Shown here in pieces: positions 10,640-23,871 of a DNA stretch of 64,000 nt (position 1 is its first letter; every line of letters starts with the position of its first letter). Source of the stretch: Bradysia coprophila (taxonomy: Eukaryota; Arthropoda; Insecta; Diptera; Sciaridae); assembly GCF_014529535.1 (NCBI RefSeq), contig NW_023503307.1:1667739-1731738 (forward strand), read 5' to 3'. The notes beneath the pieces are model-generated. The model was not told the origin of the DNA and did no database searches. It saw nothing but the letters and a program-made list of their open reading frames with translations. Position numbers and translations under genes: made by a program.

Positions 10640-13120
10640 TCCCCATGCTCTTGTCTGGCGCCTGCGAATAGGCATTTCGATTGTTAGTATATTGACATTC
10701 AGTCGGTTTCAACGTTCCAAATGCCCATAAATTCTCTTTAAAAAAAAACCAGAGCAACTATCTGGTAATATTTAAATCGCCCCAGTTCAAATATTGTACT
10801 GATGCATTACAGTCGGAAATGGAAATCGTTTCAGCAGACCTTCCTACTTTCCGTAAAAAAAACACATACACAATTGATAAAAAACTGATGTGGAATTGTG
10901 TGTTTCCACACATTTTTCGAATGCAGTGAACACAATTATTTTTAGCAATTGAATTGTTTACGCTGTGTCGGGGCATATTCTCTCAGTTCGATACATATGC
11001 ACACACACTTGATATTAATCAACAACATCACACATTCAATTAGAATGTGCTAGCAAATTAGACGAAAAAGACGAATAAAATTTGCTAATGGTCGTTACGG
11101 GTCACGTTAGAGGATTTAGTTTCGAATCGATTTGTGTACCGAATAATATCGGTCTCTAATTAGTTGTACAGTCTGATGAAATATTCCTTTCAAAACTTGA
11201 GTGTAATTTCTAAATTTAAATCAAGAGTCGACGAAAATCTGACAAAAAAATCAACCGGTTTCGATTAAAAGTCTTAACTTGAACGAAAACTATAAAAAAT
11301 ATATTTCACATTCCATTTTTATATGAATTTTAATCAGTGAATTGGCAATCTTTCGTCTAAAAATATATTTAAAATTGAATATACAACACAACATCGATAT
11401 AAAACTTTATCAGAGAAAACGAAGGCATGGCCTTCCTGTGGATTAAAAAAAAAAAAAAAAAAAAAAAATATATTCTCATCCGATTTAAAACACCAATTAA
11501 CACAGCTAGTAGAGCACGTCATGTAATATAGATTCAGATTAAAATGAAAGCAAAAGTCAATGTATATGAATTTCTATATACGATCAAACCTCACCCTCAA
11601 TGCCTCCATCATAACAGCAACTATGTGTTACACATTTATCCAACACAAATTTCGTAATATACTTCCATACAGCACCATAGTTTACCCTCGTTTTTACCCT
11701 CTTGTGCATTTAAATTTGATTATTGAAACCAGCGTCACGCTAACATGCACGCACCCTCAATAAAATAATGTTTCACATTTAATTCCCAGTTCTTTGTAGT
11801 AAAAATTAATGCGTGAAAATAATTTAACCAAAAAAAAAGCAACAGCAGCAACAAAGTATCGTCAAAACACGGCTATGCTGTTGACGTTTACTTACTTACA
11901 ATTCAATATTAGCTTTTCAAAAAGAATAGAGATATACACATCGCACAATAATTGATGTGTCCACAGCATAGCGTAATTACTTAATTAAATTGTTAGTAAT
12001 TTCAATTAATTTGTGACATTAAACTGTAAACACAAATTAACGATATAAATCGTGTCCTATCCCATGTATGAGCACAGAGTATTGGTCATTAATATTTTTG
12101 GATATATTTGTTTTTCTTAATGCCGACAAATGTTCAATTGTTTATTGCTTCATTCAGGATGCAATAAATATTGTTCCGATCCGATGTTCCATTGTTTATT
12201 AGTTATTAAAATGAAGTCCATATTGAACAATGCGAGTGACGGACAAAATTTTGTTATGTGATGATGTCAAATTTAAGGGAATAGTCTGTGTGAAATATTA
12301 ATAATATTTTTTGAAAACAGGAAATAAAGCAATTTAGTCTCTTCCAGTTGTTGAATTTAGTTGCTTAATATGTCGACGACACGTTTAAAATACAGAATAT
12401 TGTTTTACCATGAGTGCAATCTGTGATATCTTGTGCATACAATTATTTGTGAAGGAATTCGACGTAAATTAAATAAAAGAAAAAGAGGTGAGATAAGAAA
12501 ATTTTACGTTTACAACCGTTACGGTTGAAGAAAGATTAAACAAGTGATAAGCTAAATCTATTTTGGCTTTTAGTATCTGAACGCGGGACAATGAAAATAA
12601 AATTTTATTAATTAATTGAAGTGTATGGTACAGAAAAACCATCACAAATTAAAGCCTAGCTAACGCCGACCCGTATGAAACACCTATTCGTATCAAAAAC
12701 CTTTAATGTGAAACTCATCATCTCTCTCACTTCCTTCTCCTCGCTGCTGAAAAGCTATGAGCCCTAAATCCACTTACATTATTTGCCTTGTTATCATGCA
12801 TAAAGAAATTGCCGGAGGCAAATTCCTATATGAATCGCTTTATAGCGCCAAATTTACCTATATTTTACTATAAATGATGACTTTACAGATAAATATGCTG
12901 AAAAGAGCTATATATGGTTGTATATAGCTAAATATAGCTGTATATAGATGTCCACATACTTGATGCCTGCAACCACAGACACATAACCAGTTACTTCTCT
13001 GTTAACAGAACCTGTCTAAGTACCATTTTTCCCAAGATATATTACTTTTACTAAAATACATTCGTCAATACCATTCAAACAAAACAAAAATCATGAAATT
13101 CGGTCAAAGTTTGCTTGAGA
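10640..13120. other. Long AT-rich stretch, no gene seen
   Basis: No splice-bounded exon or RNA gene recognised. It includes a 27-base A run at about 11442-11468. The open frame crossing that run is not a gene. Confidence 0.4.
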
Positions 13121-13179
13121 TATTAACAAAATACTCCACGTTCACTGTACGGCCAAGTAGCCGGATTTGAGCTCACTCC

Positions 13180-13770
13180 AAGAGACCTAGCTCACGCTCT
13201 GATGAACCGAATTTCATAATTTGTTTTCCCTGATTGGTACGGTAAATACCTATCTAACAAAGTGAAATTAGACGAAATATGTTCAAATTTGGCCGACCTA
13301 CAAGCAAAAACTGCTTCGCGCCATATACCTGGTTCACACCAAGTGGTCTAACTCACGAGTCGGTCATCCGATTTCCATAAACTCTTTTTTGTCGATCGGT
13401 ATTGTAAATACCTTTCATTTGACGTATCACTTATGAGTGTAGCTTTTTAAAGTCCGGATATATCTTGGAAAAACCCTGAAGCACTTATTGGGCCCCAGCT
13501 CCTGAGGCGTCGATCCGAAATCACCCATCTTCGAACTTAGCCTGTCTTTTGACATTACCAAACGGGAATAAAAGAATTTTAGAAATCGGATGTGTTTTAC
13601 TCAAGTCATCATGCAGACAGACAGATGGACGGACATTTTGTTTCTCGCTGATTTGGCATCTCTGGGCAACCACAATAGGTTTCCCCTTACTCAGGGAGTC
13701 CAATTCGACGTGTTACAAACGTATGCGTAAACCTATAAGACCCCAGTATTTCGAACGGGTCTAAACATTC
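13180..13770. repeat. Decayed repeat with two diverged internal units
   Basis: The segment at about 13190-13255 (GACCTAGCTCACGCTCTGAT ... GATTGGTACGGTAAATACC) resembles that at about 13340-13420 (TCTAACTCACGAGTCGGTCA ... GATCGGTATTGTAAATACC). A CAGACAGACAGATGGACGGA run follows at 13613. Higher GC and the internal repetition set it apart from its surroundings, so it is probably an old interspersed repeat. No coding capacity could be recognised. Confidence 0.4.
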
Positions 13771-13835
13771 TGACCACATTTACGTAAATTTAACGATGCT
13801 ACCTAGGGACAAGGCAGAGCTAAAGCTAGTAACAT

Positions 13836-13985
13836 GTCAGGTATACCTAAAAACATGGCCAAATACCTGATTCAGGTAACCTGAACATGTTTTTTGATCT
13901 GAGCAATCAATTTTGACCTGACCTAAATTTACCTGAACATAGTAACCATAAATGAAAATTTGAGGTCAATCTAGGTCACTTTTCG
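13836..13985. repeat. CAGGT/ACCTG-rich low-complexity repeat
   Basis: Many copies of CAGGT and its complement ACCTG in about 150 bp. A related stretch recurs at about 21080-21260 and in its duplicate at about 31105-31280, where AGGTCAGGT and GATTACCTG words are also dense. Non-coding; origin unknown. Confidence 0.4.
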
Positions 13986-13989
13986 AGTT

Positions 13990-16464
13990 TTAAAAACCCC
14001 CAAAGATAGTTTCTGCTATTTTACGGCTCATACCACTTTGCGTAAGCAATGGGTTGAAGCACAGCACTACTCCTAGCATGAACACTGAATTGACTAGTGT
14101 CAACTTTGGAGGCACACTGTGAAATGTGGAGGCGTCAGTGAGCTACAGCTTATGATTGTTTGTATTGTATGTTTTAACTCATACAGCGAAACAAATCATC
14201 TCTCTTCACGAAAGAAACGAAGTGCCTAATGTGATTTCATCATCCTCCGAATATTTTTTATGTTCATGCTATAAGCAGTGCTGTGGTTGAAGGTTTGCCT
14301 CTCACTATTCTTAGAGTTTTTATTGTTGCGATTTCTTGATAGAACACTTCTGGGATGTTATCTTCAGCCTGCAATTTTCTCATCCATTGATATATTGCAT
14401 AATTGGCGTATGAATCCCTTTAGTATTCCTATACTTCCCACAAAAATGGTAGTTCATAACATAAAGTGAAGAATTTGGGCTATACAAAAAACTGTTTTTT
14501 TTTTGCCTTTTCGAAATAAAAACTTCCATTTCATCGAATCATTGAAGAAACTTGACACCGGCAATAGTTTTTGTTTTCTGAAAAAAATGATGTTTTTAAT
14601 TGAATAAAAAAACACTGGCACCACATAATATTATGATGTCAGCTGCATTAATATAGCTCCAACCATATTAAACCAACTAGAAAGACTAACAGTTAACACA
14701 ATGCCAGTGAATATATGTGCGTTGAGCATTACTCGAAGTAGGAAATGACATTGTTTTTATCGGTTTTTACAGGAATTACAAGTTGTTTTGACTCGAAAAT
14801 GAAATATTTATTTACATTTCTATTTTCTCGTATGCGGCTGAAGACATATTGGTGTGGTATGTCCACAAGTCCGCACACATCGAAATATGATTCGGATTTT
14901 ATTTTTTCTTCGGATTATGTCACACATTATTGTCACTGAAAAAATCATTTGAGCGTCAATTATGACAGGCAAGTTGAAATAAGTCTATTAAACCTGTGGT
15001 CCGTTTATGTTGACTTAGTCAAAGCAGAAAGATAAGTTCAGCAATTGATCCTCATTTCAGAAGGATTAGTCGGTGCGACAAATAGAAAAGAGTTCCATTT
15101 CATGCATGTTAACGTCCTCTGTAAGTTCATAACAATTAGACACATAAGTATGAGTCCAAATCGGTCGCAACAATGTCCAGATTAGCTGTGTTCAACCTGT
15201 AACTGATATTTTTATGATTTTTGGTTCATTGCACTTGTACAATTCGAACTGAAAATAATCGTTTAAAATTAAATATGTTCTTTGGCTGTGTGTCGCAAAT
15301 GGTATAGCGCAGCGCAAACTCCATACTCCATGCTATCTCTGATGCTTGTGTTAACTTTTCGCCCGTTCCTTATTTGTATATTTAATTTTGTTTACACAAA
15401 CGTTTCATATGTGTACGCGGATGATGTTTGTTTACTTTGTAAGATTTTCTAACATAATATCTTATGCTCTGTAACATAGAATAGTGCATTCAGTTTATAG
15501 TCGTTGGTGAATGCAAGTGCATGAAATTGGTTTTTAAGTATATGTGTACAACTGAGACTATGTTTATCTAATCATTTTTTTTTGCTGCTTTCTATAACAG
15601 AAAATGTGGGTTTGACGTCGAAGGTTTGAATTAAAAAATATTTCATTGCATTTTGTTTAGAATCTGAATCACATACTCCTCGGTATTATATAACAACATG
15701 TTGAGGTTGACGTTGCGTATATATAAATAGTAAATCTATATCCGACACCGACATGTTCCACAAACTAATTATTTTTTCATAATTTCGATAATGAAATGAG
15801 CAACTTTTAACGACAAATTCTTTTATTCCTCCGGCAATACTAAGCAAACACACCAGATGATGGAAATAAAATTTAATTTCCAATTAAAATCGAGATTCAA
15901 TTATTTAAGTCAATAAAATGCAATCAAACCATGTGATTAGTTTTTATATGTAGGTCGATGTAAATACAATATACAAAAATAAATGAAATTGGTCTTCCCA
16001 CGTTGCTGTGTCGTTACACGTCTAATAATAATAATATTTTCATTATTCTGCTAAATGGTACCATGTGATTATTTTTTCTGCTCAAAAACGCATAGAAACA
16101 TTAAAATGCGAATACTGAGAACGTATCATCTAACTGCAAATATCGAGCGTAATTTCACTCACTTCTGCATCACTTTTTTCGTAAAGCCGTCAACCGTATC
16201 GACACATTCATTATTTATAAATCGAAGGACATCATCAATCATTCGACAATTAATAGACAACTATATGTGCTGAAAAGCATTTCAATTTTCTAGTGAAATC
16301 AGAGAAGACGAAAGAAATGGTAAGAGTTTTAGGAATCAAATATTACACTTTTCCGAATTACATTGAAACTCATATCTTTCATCGTCGCGGGATGGTCGTT
16401 TTATTTATTTATAGCCAGTCGTCTATAGTAGCCGGGCATTAGGTTGCACTATGTTGAAAAGAGG
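13990..16464. other. Non-coding stretch, no gene seen
   Basis: No exon, RNA gene or clear repeat could be supported. The short frames here (14278-14469, 14745-14939, 15686-15883, 16055-16273) lack splice context and family features. Confidence 0.4.
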
Positions 16465-17540
16465 AAGCATTTTTGTTAACATTTTTATTCCAACAACAAT
16501 GATCGATAATAATGCTGTGCAAATTTTGAACCACACCAATGCAATATGCTTTTAATTAAATCAACAACAGCAGAAAAAAAATTTATTCGAAGCTGGCATT
16601 CAATTTCCATTCGATACAAAAGCTTAATTCAATGGACATTGAATTCTTTCAGAATTCAGAATTAGAATATAAATTACTCGTTAACCTTGTCACGGTTATG
16701 CGATTTGAACTTATCAATTGTATGGGAACAAAAATGGTTTACATTTTGTTCTGGTATTGGCCGGGCGAGTTGCATAATTTTGTATGCGTAATGAATTTTG
16801 GTTTAATTTTGTTATGTTGATTTTTTTTGTTGGTTATGTAAAGAAAAACGCCGTTTCGATTGACCCACCGCGGAAATAACTTCACAGAACATGTCTGCAC
16901 TGTGAAACGATAAAACATGAAACATTTTTCGTCTAGTCGCACATCAATGCTGGAACATTTTGTCGTTGCGATGGCAAAATTTTCGACAGTCTACGACATG
17001 GTGCACCAGCAAAAAAACATCACATTATTCATGAACACATTTAAAGACAAATTTTTCTTCTGTGAAATTCTGTTGGATTTTATTTACTTTTTTCAAAATG
17101 AAAAAAACACAAAAATTTCACACCAATGTTTTTTGGAATTATTTGGTACAGACCAGACACTAGTCTCGTATATCACATACGTCTCTTAAAATATTGTTAA
17201 TACAACAGAAAAAAGAACTAAAATTGCACTTATCAGAACGTACAGTAAGCGTCAGTGGAATTTAGACATGAATTTGCTTCAGCTGTTTCTCAGCTGGTCA
17301 AATAAACAAAACTATACTCTTACGACTTTACGTTCTTACCAACAACATACGCATGTGACTATTTTACCCGTATATGAAAGAACTTTTGTTTGTATAAAAA
17401 GACCAGCTGAAAAACATCTGAGGTAACATGTCTAAATTTCACTGACGTTAACTGTATGTTCAGAAAACTGAAACAGATATTACCTTCTGGGGGAAATACA
17501 ATAGTACACATTTATGTATGTGACAAAAGAACTTATAATC

Positions 17541-17940
17541 TGTTTACTGAACAGAGAATCTGTTTACTGAACAGAGAATCTGTTTACTGAACAGAGAATC
17601 TGTTTACTGAACAGAGAATCTGTTTACTGAACAGAGAATCTGTTTACTGAACAGAGAATCTGTTTACTGAACAGAGAATCTGTTTACTGAACAGAGAATC
17701 TGTTTACTGAACAGAGAATCTGTTTACTGAACAGAGAATCTGTTTACTGAACAGAGAATCTGTTTACTGAACAGAGAATCTGTTTACTGAACAGAGAATC
17801 TGTTTACTGAACAGAGAATCTGTTTACTGAACAGAGAATCTGTTTACTGAACAGAGAATCTGTTTACTGAACAGAGAATCTGTTTATCGAACGCGGAAAC
17901 TGTTTATCGAACACAGAATCTGTTTATTGAACAGTGAATC
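17541..17940. repeat. 20-bp tandem array, copy A (17 identical units plus variants)
   Basis: Unit TGTTTACTGAACAGAGAATC repeats 17 times without a change (17541-17880), followed by three variant units (TGTTTATCGAACGC and similar) to 17940. Each unit holds a dyad TCTGTT-TACTG-AACAGA, a 6-bp stem with a 5-base loop. The period is not a multiple of three, so any reading frame across it has a 60-nt period; I treat these frames as non-coding. Copy B of the array is interrupted by many indels. Confidence 0.95.
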
Positions 17941-18204
17941 TCACCAGTTAATCCTCCTGTTTGTAAAATTAAGTCTGTCAGTTGTAGTCTTTAGTTTTAA
18001 GTTAAGTCAAGTATTAGAAAAGGTTTTTGTCTAGTTTTCCTTTCGCCCTCTCGCTCGTCAGTCGCCATTTATATAAATAACTAACACATTAACGCTGAAT
18101 TAAGTTGAAAAGCCGTCCTTAGGCTAAACACTTACTGCAAGTGAAATATTATTATTATATTCGTCATTTGTATTTTTTTTGAATAATAAAGTTCGTTAAG
18201 TTGA
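17941..18204. other. Spacer between the two 20-bp arrays
   Basis: About 260 bp of unique sequence (TTAGTTTTAAGTTAAGTCAA ... CGCCCTCTCGCTCGTC ... AATAAAGTTCG) separates the perfect and degenerate arrays and is repeated in copy B. It has an AATAAA and an LTR-like flavour, but no paired LTR, primer-binding site or gag/pol sequence was seen, so I do not call an LTR element. Confidence 0.35.
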
Positions 18205-18975
18205 ACAGAGAAACTGTATATTGGACCAGAATCTGTTTACTGAACAGAGAATATGTTTACTGAACAGAGAATCTGTTTACTGGACACAGAATCTGTTTAC
18301 TGGACACAGAATCTGTTTACTGGACAGAGAATCTGTTTATCGAACGCAGAAACTGTTTATCGAACACAGAATCTGTTTATCGAACACAGAAACTGTTTAT
18401 CGAACACAGAATCTGTTTATTGAACAGATAAACTGTATATTGGACAGAGAATCTGTTTACTGAACAGAGAATTTGTTTATCAAACGCAGAAACTGTTTAT
18501 CGAACACAGAAACTGTTTATCGAACACAGAATCTGTTTATTGAACAGATAAACTGTATATTGGACACAAAATATGTTTACTGAACAGATAATCTGTTTAC
18601 TGGACAGAGAATCTGTTTACTGGACGAGAATCTGTTTACTGAACGGAGAATCTGTTTACTGGACACAGAATCTGTTTACTGGACACAGAATCTGTTTACT
18701 GAACAGAGAATCTGTTTACTGGACACATAATCTGTTTGCTGGACAGATAATCTGTTTACTGAACAGAGAATCTGTTTACTCGACAGATAATCTGTTTACT
18801 GGACAGATAATCTGTTTACTGGACAGATAATCTGTTTACTGGACACAGAATCTGTTTACTGGACAGAGAATCTGTTTACTGGACAGAGAATCTGTTTACT
18901 GAACACAGGATTTGTTTATTGAACACAGAAACTGTTTATCGAACACAGAATCTGTTTATTGAACACAGAAACTAT
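18205..18975. repeat. Degenerate 20-bp tandem array, copy A
   Basis: About 38 units related to TGTTTACTGAACAGAGAATC, with recurrent variants TTATCGAACACAGA, TTACTGGACAGAGA, TTATTGAACACAGA and TATATTGGACA. The variants occur in higher-order groups: for example, the block with TTATCGAACACAGAATCTG then TTATTGAACAGATAAACTG appears twice. Frames of 80 and 85 codons across it (18221-18463, 18573-18830) are repeat artefacts. The CTGT...ACAG part of the dyad persists in most variants. Confidence 0.9.
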
Positions 18976-20394
18976 TTTATGGCTATTTCCTATCAGTTAG
19001 GATTGCTGTGATAAATTTTATTACGTACATCCCAACATAACATATTCGTTCATCGAATAATTCACTCAAATCGTTATTATTTTTCACATAAATCGAATTC
19101 TAAATCCGCATTCCGCATCTTTACTGCATATGATTTTAATCTACCAACTGGTTGAGTTAAACGTTCATTAATAAATTTTCCCGAAATTGCCGCTTAAATC
19201 TTACGTTTAAGACTCTGTTTTTCATACTATTAAATCAACACAGGTTATATACACAGAATCATCAAATTTATTGATTTACGCATCTCTCATTAAAATCGCA
19301 CTTAATCCACCTTCTCGATTACCTCTTAATTGACTTGTTAAACTCACTAATTGAATAAAATAAACAGAAAGTCTGGCAATACGTATCATCATCATGACAT
19401 CACATCATCATCACCTCTTTCCACCGATATAAAAAAAGTGATAGTCAATTACTGAAAACGAGCTGACTGAAAGGCAATTCAAACAAATAAGTACCCATAA
19501 AACATGAATGTGATACAAATATTTATAAATAAACCGGTGACTCATCGGAGAATAACCAATGTCTTTTTTGTATATATTTTTTTGAATGAGTAAGTGTGTG
19601 CATGAGCAAAAATTACATTAGCATTACAACGGAATAAGTGTCAGTTACGAACCAGATGATTAAACTTTTTTCTAAAGAAACTAATCATCATAATACGTGG
19701 TGGTTTTCTCTGTCTCTCTTTTTCGCCATAAATTTTATTTATCAAATTCGTTCTGATAATTTTTTGGGTGTAAATTCGATATATACAAAAAAAAACGTTG
19801 TTTTTTTTAATATCGGTGGTATCGAAGTTCAAACAATTCGTTTTGCTTTATTTTTGGTTTCATTGCTTTTCGTTTGACCTCATGCATAACAAATTTTATC
19901 GCAAAAAAGTGTAATTAAAATAAATTTCAAATAATTTTTCGTTGATAAAAACTTGAATTCTGTGTGTTTTTTTCGTGAATATTGAAATGATTACAGTTTT
20001 ATGAGTTTAACCTCGAAGTTTACTGTTTGCATTTTACAACGAAAAATTGCGGTTTGTCAGTCAGTTAGGTATTAGTGATAATGAAAAAAAGATTTTATTA
20101 TTTGTCAAATTACCAACATTATGTAAGGCAAGATATGCTTGACATTTTGCTTCGCACCATCGAATGATAAAATTTGTTTTAGAATTTTTACAGAATGAAA
20201 TAGTTTTTACAGCGAACAACAATCTCATTTTGTTACACTGTTTCTATCCAGCGAAGTACAATTGCAAGTAGGAAGAGTAAATGAAGTACCAGTGTTTCGT
20301 ATGCTCTTACCAGGAATTACCTGGAATTTTTTGTCGGTAATTTCGATAATTTTGTCAGTCACTTTATCATTAATTTCGGTGACGTCAGTATTTC

Positions 20395-20515
20395 TGTCAG
20401 TAATTAATTACCAATAATAGGCTCTGGGCGTAGCTTCTCGTAGCGTTCGTAACTTTAAGAATTCGTAACTTGACATTGAGTTACGAAAATACGAGAATCG
20501 TCACCCTGGCTCTAG
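20395..20515. repeat. Small inverted repeat, copy A
   Basis: CTTCTCGTAGCGTTCGTAACTT near 20432 pairs imperfectly with GAGTTACGAAAATACGAGAA near 20480. It is present also in copy B near 30455-30525. Probably a short MITE remnant. Confidence 0.4.
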
Positions 20516-23153
20516 TAAATGTTAGTTGAGGTATTTGGTAACATAGGCATCGAAATGCCTCTATGTCCTATGCTCAGTCATAGTCTAATTCAAACAATGT
20601 TTTTTTGGCTATCAGAAGCGATAAGCACTCAGCTTCCAACGAAAAATCCTACGTGCACAATGAATAGTTGTTATTCATTTTCGTTGATCATTCATTAAAT
20701 GTATGCAATGTATGTAAATGCAAAAAGATATGACTAACTTTCTAGAGGTCGATCACTTCTTTGCCACTGACGCCATGTGATTGAGATGAGACTGAGATGT
20801 GGTATTTTTGAACCGCATTTTAAATTAAAAATCAATCGAAAGATGCATCTAATTCTCTACACAGAAACTAATTCTCAGATCGGAACAGTGCAGGACTTGA
20901 TTTATGTTAGAGAATTTTAATAAACAAATTTCAGAATTTTTTCGGAATTTCTCTACACTTTTTCAGAATTTTTAGAATTGAAATTCGAAATTCTCATAAA
21001 TAAGCCCTGTAAACCCGGAAAGTCAAATGTTGTACTGGAGAATCTGTATGCAAAATGAAATAATTAAAAACACTTAATACTCAGGTCAGTTCGAGCTATT
21101 TAAGTTTAGGTTTCGTGAATCTGTTTTAGTTGGATCTGACCAGGAAGTACTGGATGAAAAACCAAATTCAGGTTAATCTGACTAGGTATGCCACGAAATT
21201 TGATTACCTGGAATCTGAAATCAGTTTTATTCAGTTTTCAGATCAGGTCAGGTTCCGCATCATTAGAAGCAATTTGAATGCAGTTGCATATTAGAGAATG
21301 ATGGTCATCCTGTCTTTTACAGGCCATGTCCAATGTCCATCATTCCACTCACTTATCGCATCTTTCCGGACATATACATTATGCAAGGACGAGGAGTATT
21401 TTGAACCAGTATTCAATATGGTCATAAATGTTCTCGGTCATATCTGTTACAATTACCTGAGGCGCAGAATATTATTTTTTCTGTAGACTTACGTTTGGCA
21501 TTATGTACATTTTTCGGCAGCTTACTTCATAGACAGGGACTATTTTTAGAAAACATTTTCCAATAATTTTTCATATTTTCCCGATAATATTTTTTGGCAA
21601 AATCCTGGGAAGAAGGTTGGAAAATCTGCGAACATGTTTTCCCAAAAATAGTTTCGTGCATCGTAGCGAAATAGATTTAGTTTTATAAAAATGGCATTTT
21701 TGTTAAAAATTTACTCAATTGTGTGACCGGTTAACCTTCATGATGATACCAATCTGTATCATGTAAGCCGACTAATCATTACCTGTAATCGGATAGAAAC
21801 CCTACTTGTCGTTACAAAAGACATAAGTTCCATAACAAACAAATTTTGGCGTAAGGTAGTGCAGCGATACGACATAGGTTTCATGCGGGGCTTTATGATG
21901 GATTGATATGGCCTTGCATAGATTTATAACGAATATTTGTGTGTGTGCTATTCTAGCTTCGAGTACTTGAACAAAAAATCTTTCGCTTTTTTACGAATAA
22001 GAGATAAATATAGTATCCAACGGCAGTAAAAGAGAAAGATCCGCGTTGGAATGTTTGATTTGAAAGTTTAATTCTTTTGATTACATATTTCCTTAAAATA
22101 TGAACATCATTAAACACACGTTCGTTTATAAAGTAGGTCCATTAATACAAAATAAATTACACATTTTGTTGAGAAACATGCGTCATAATAAGTGTATTAT
22201 CGCCTACACGTCTCATCTTTCTCGAAAGCAGCAAACAGTCTGTGTTGCGTCTCTTTACAACACTTGTGCTGTGTGAAGTTTTCTTTATTTTTTGGCCCAA
22301 CAGCAAAATTAATTAATTCGACGAATGCTTGCGTCCATACAAAGCTATTATGTATATGAAAAAAGTACGCCTACATTACAAAACCAATCGTCTGTACAAT
22401 AAATCAGTCAACCGAATCGATTAAAAATATTATTTCGTGATGATTCATTTATACATTGTACGCGGAGAATAAATGAAATAAATTACACACAATTTAATGG
22501 TTACATATATATATGCAGAGTTTGTAATACACAATTGAAAGAGTAAATATTCAAATCAGTCAAACGATTAAATAAGTCTTCAGCTAATGATTTTCACAAA
22601 AATCTTATGTCTGGCTTTCATGAGGATGTGATTGAACTAAACCAAGTCAATAAAACATCGACGTTCGAACGCAAGATTTGGTCGATTTTTTCTTTGCTAT
22701 CTATATGTACACTACCTGCCATATAAAAATGGTATAACCAGTGATTTCCGTGCATTATTTTTTATTCTTTCATGCCGATAATAGAACAATTATGGAGAGC
22801 AATAGAGACAACTGAATTGTTAAGTTTATTTTGCGTTGGTAGCGGATATCACTAGTGAAATTATTCTATTTCATTTTTATTAGGTTTTTTTCACATCGAA
22901 GTTTTGCCATATTTCTTTATTGTTTGATATAATTTAGGGTTCGTAAAGAATTCTTTCAGTTTGTACTCTTTTTAATGTATACACGGTTGTTGGAATGTCG
23001 GAAGGGAATACCTATTAAAGAAATGAATAGAGACTAAAGCAACGTCTTGATTGTTTGTTGTAATCACCAGCGCAATAATTATAACTTTTATGCAATGCAC
23101 ACGAGCGTTATTCAATTTAGCACCCTGCTGATGTTATTTTTGTTTTCTTTCAG

Positions 23154-23871
23154 AAATCACAAGCCACCGTTAAACGACATTGGCAAACCTCACTCCACCA
23201 CAGCCACCTCAAAGCAGTAAAGCCAAATCAGAAAATATCAAACAACCATGTCAGTAATCACACAAACAATCACAACGGCAACAATAACTAACATTGTGTA
23301 CCACCATTGGAAGAGGAAAAAGTTGTGGATGACACCACGCGGAAAGACCTCAAATTTCAACGATAATTCTGATCGAACGAAATGCTGGTCGAAGAAATCG
23401 CGCGACATACAGCATGTGGCTTGGTGGCGATCGATACGGGAATCATCAATAACAAGGGATGCACTGAAAGATCAAAAGTCTTCTGCAAGTGGCGCCACAA
23501 CTGGCCTAGAGTTTCGGGTGTTTTTTGGTGAGCTCGCACACGGGAGAACATTCACAGGAGTCCAGATCGTTTGCGTTTTGCGTTTCGGCCGTGGCTAACG
23601 GATAGCGATAAGCAGGCTCAGGTGGCACCAAGATTTCTGGTCCGCGAATTGTTAGCCCGAAAGAATTTCCACGAGGTAATTGTGAAAATTTAACTGGAAT
23701 GGGAATCGGTAGGACGAAATTATCGCCGAATTTTCTGTCTCAAGATTACATCGGTTTTATCATCAAAGAAAATTATGAATTAATGCCAGAAAGGAATTAC
23801 AATGAAATCCAGGACTAGAAATTGAGTTGCGCATTCTCGAACAAACATCGGCTCCGGCCATCCGAGACCAC
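23154..23871 (+). pseudogene. Duplicate, frame-broken copy of the first coding exon of the nucleoside-phosphorylase gene
   Basis: Same acceptor (TTTCTTTCAG) and donor (CCAC/GTAAGT) as the exon at 33139-33841. The start ATG is disrupted (GACATTGGC instead of GACATGGC), and several one-base insertions or losses break the frame in the first two thirds. In the last third this copy is open, reading GNCENLTGMGIGRTKL and YELMPERNYNEI, where copy B is broken. If the duplication is an assembly artefact, this is not a pseudogene but a second noisy reading of the same exon. Confidence 0.75.

Noticed and set aside
18221..18830. Long repetitive open frames across the 20-bp array
   Set aside because: Period 20 nt gives 20-residue repeats in any open frame; the frames have no start context and the same effect appears in copy B.
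17541..18975. CRISPR-like array
   Set aside because: Direct repeats are adjacent with no spacers, and the DNA is eukaryotic. It is a tandem satellite.
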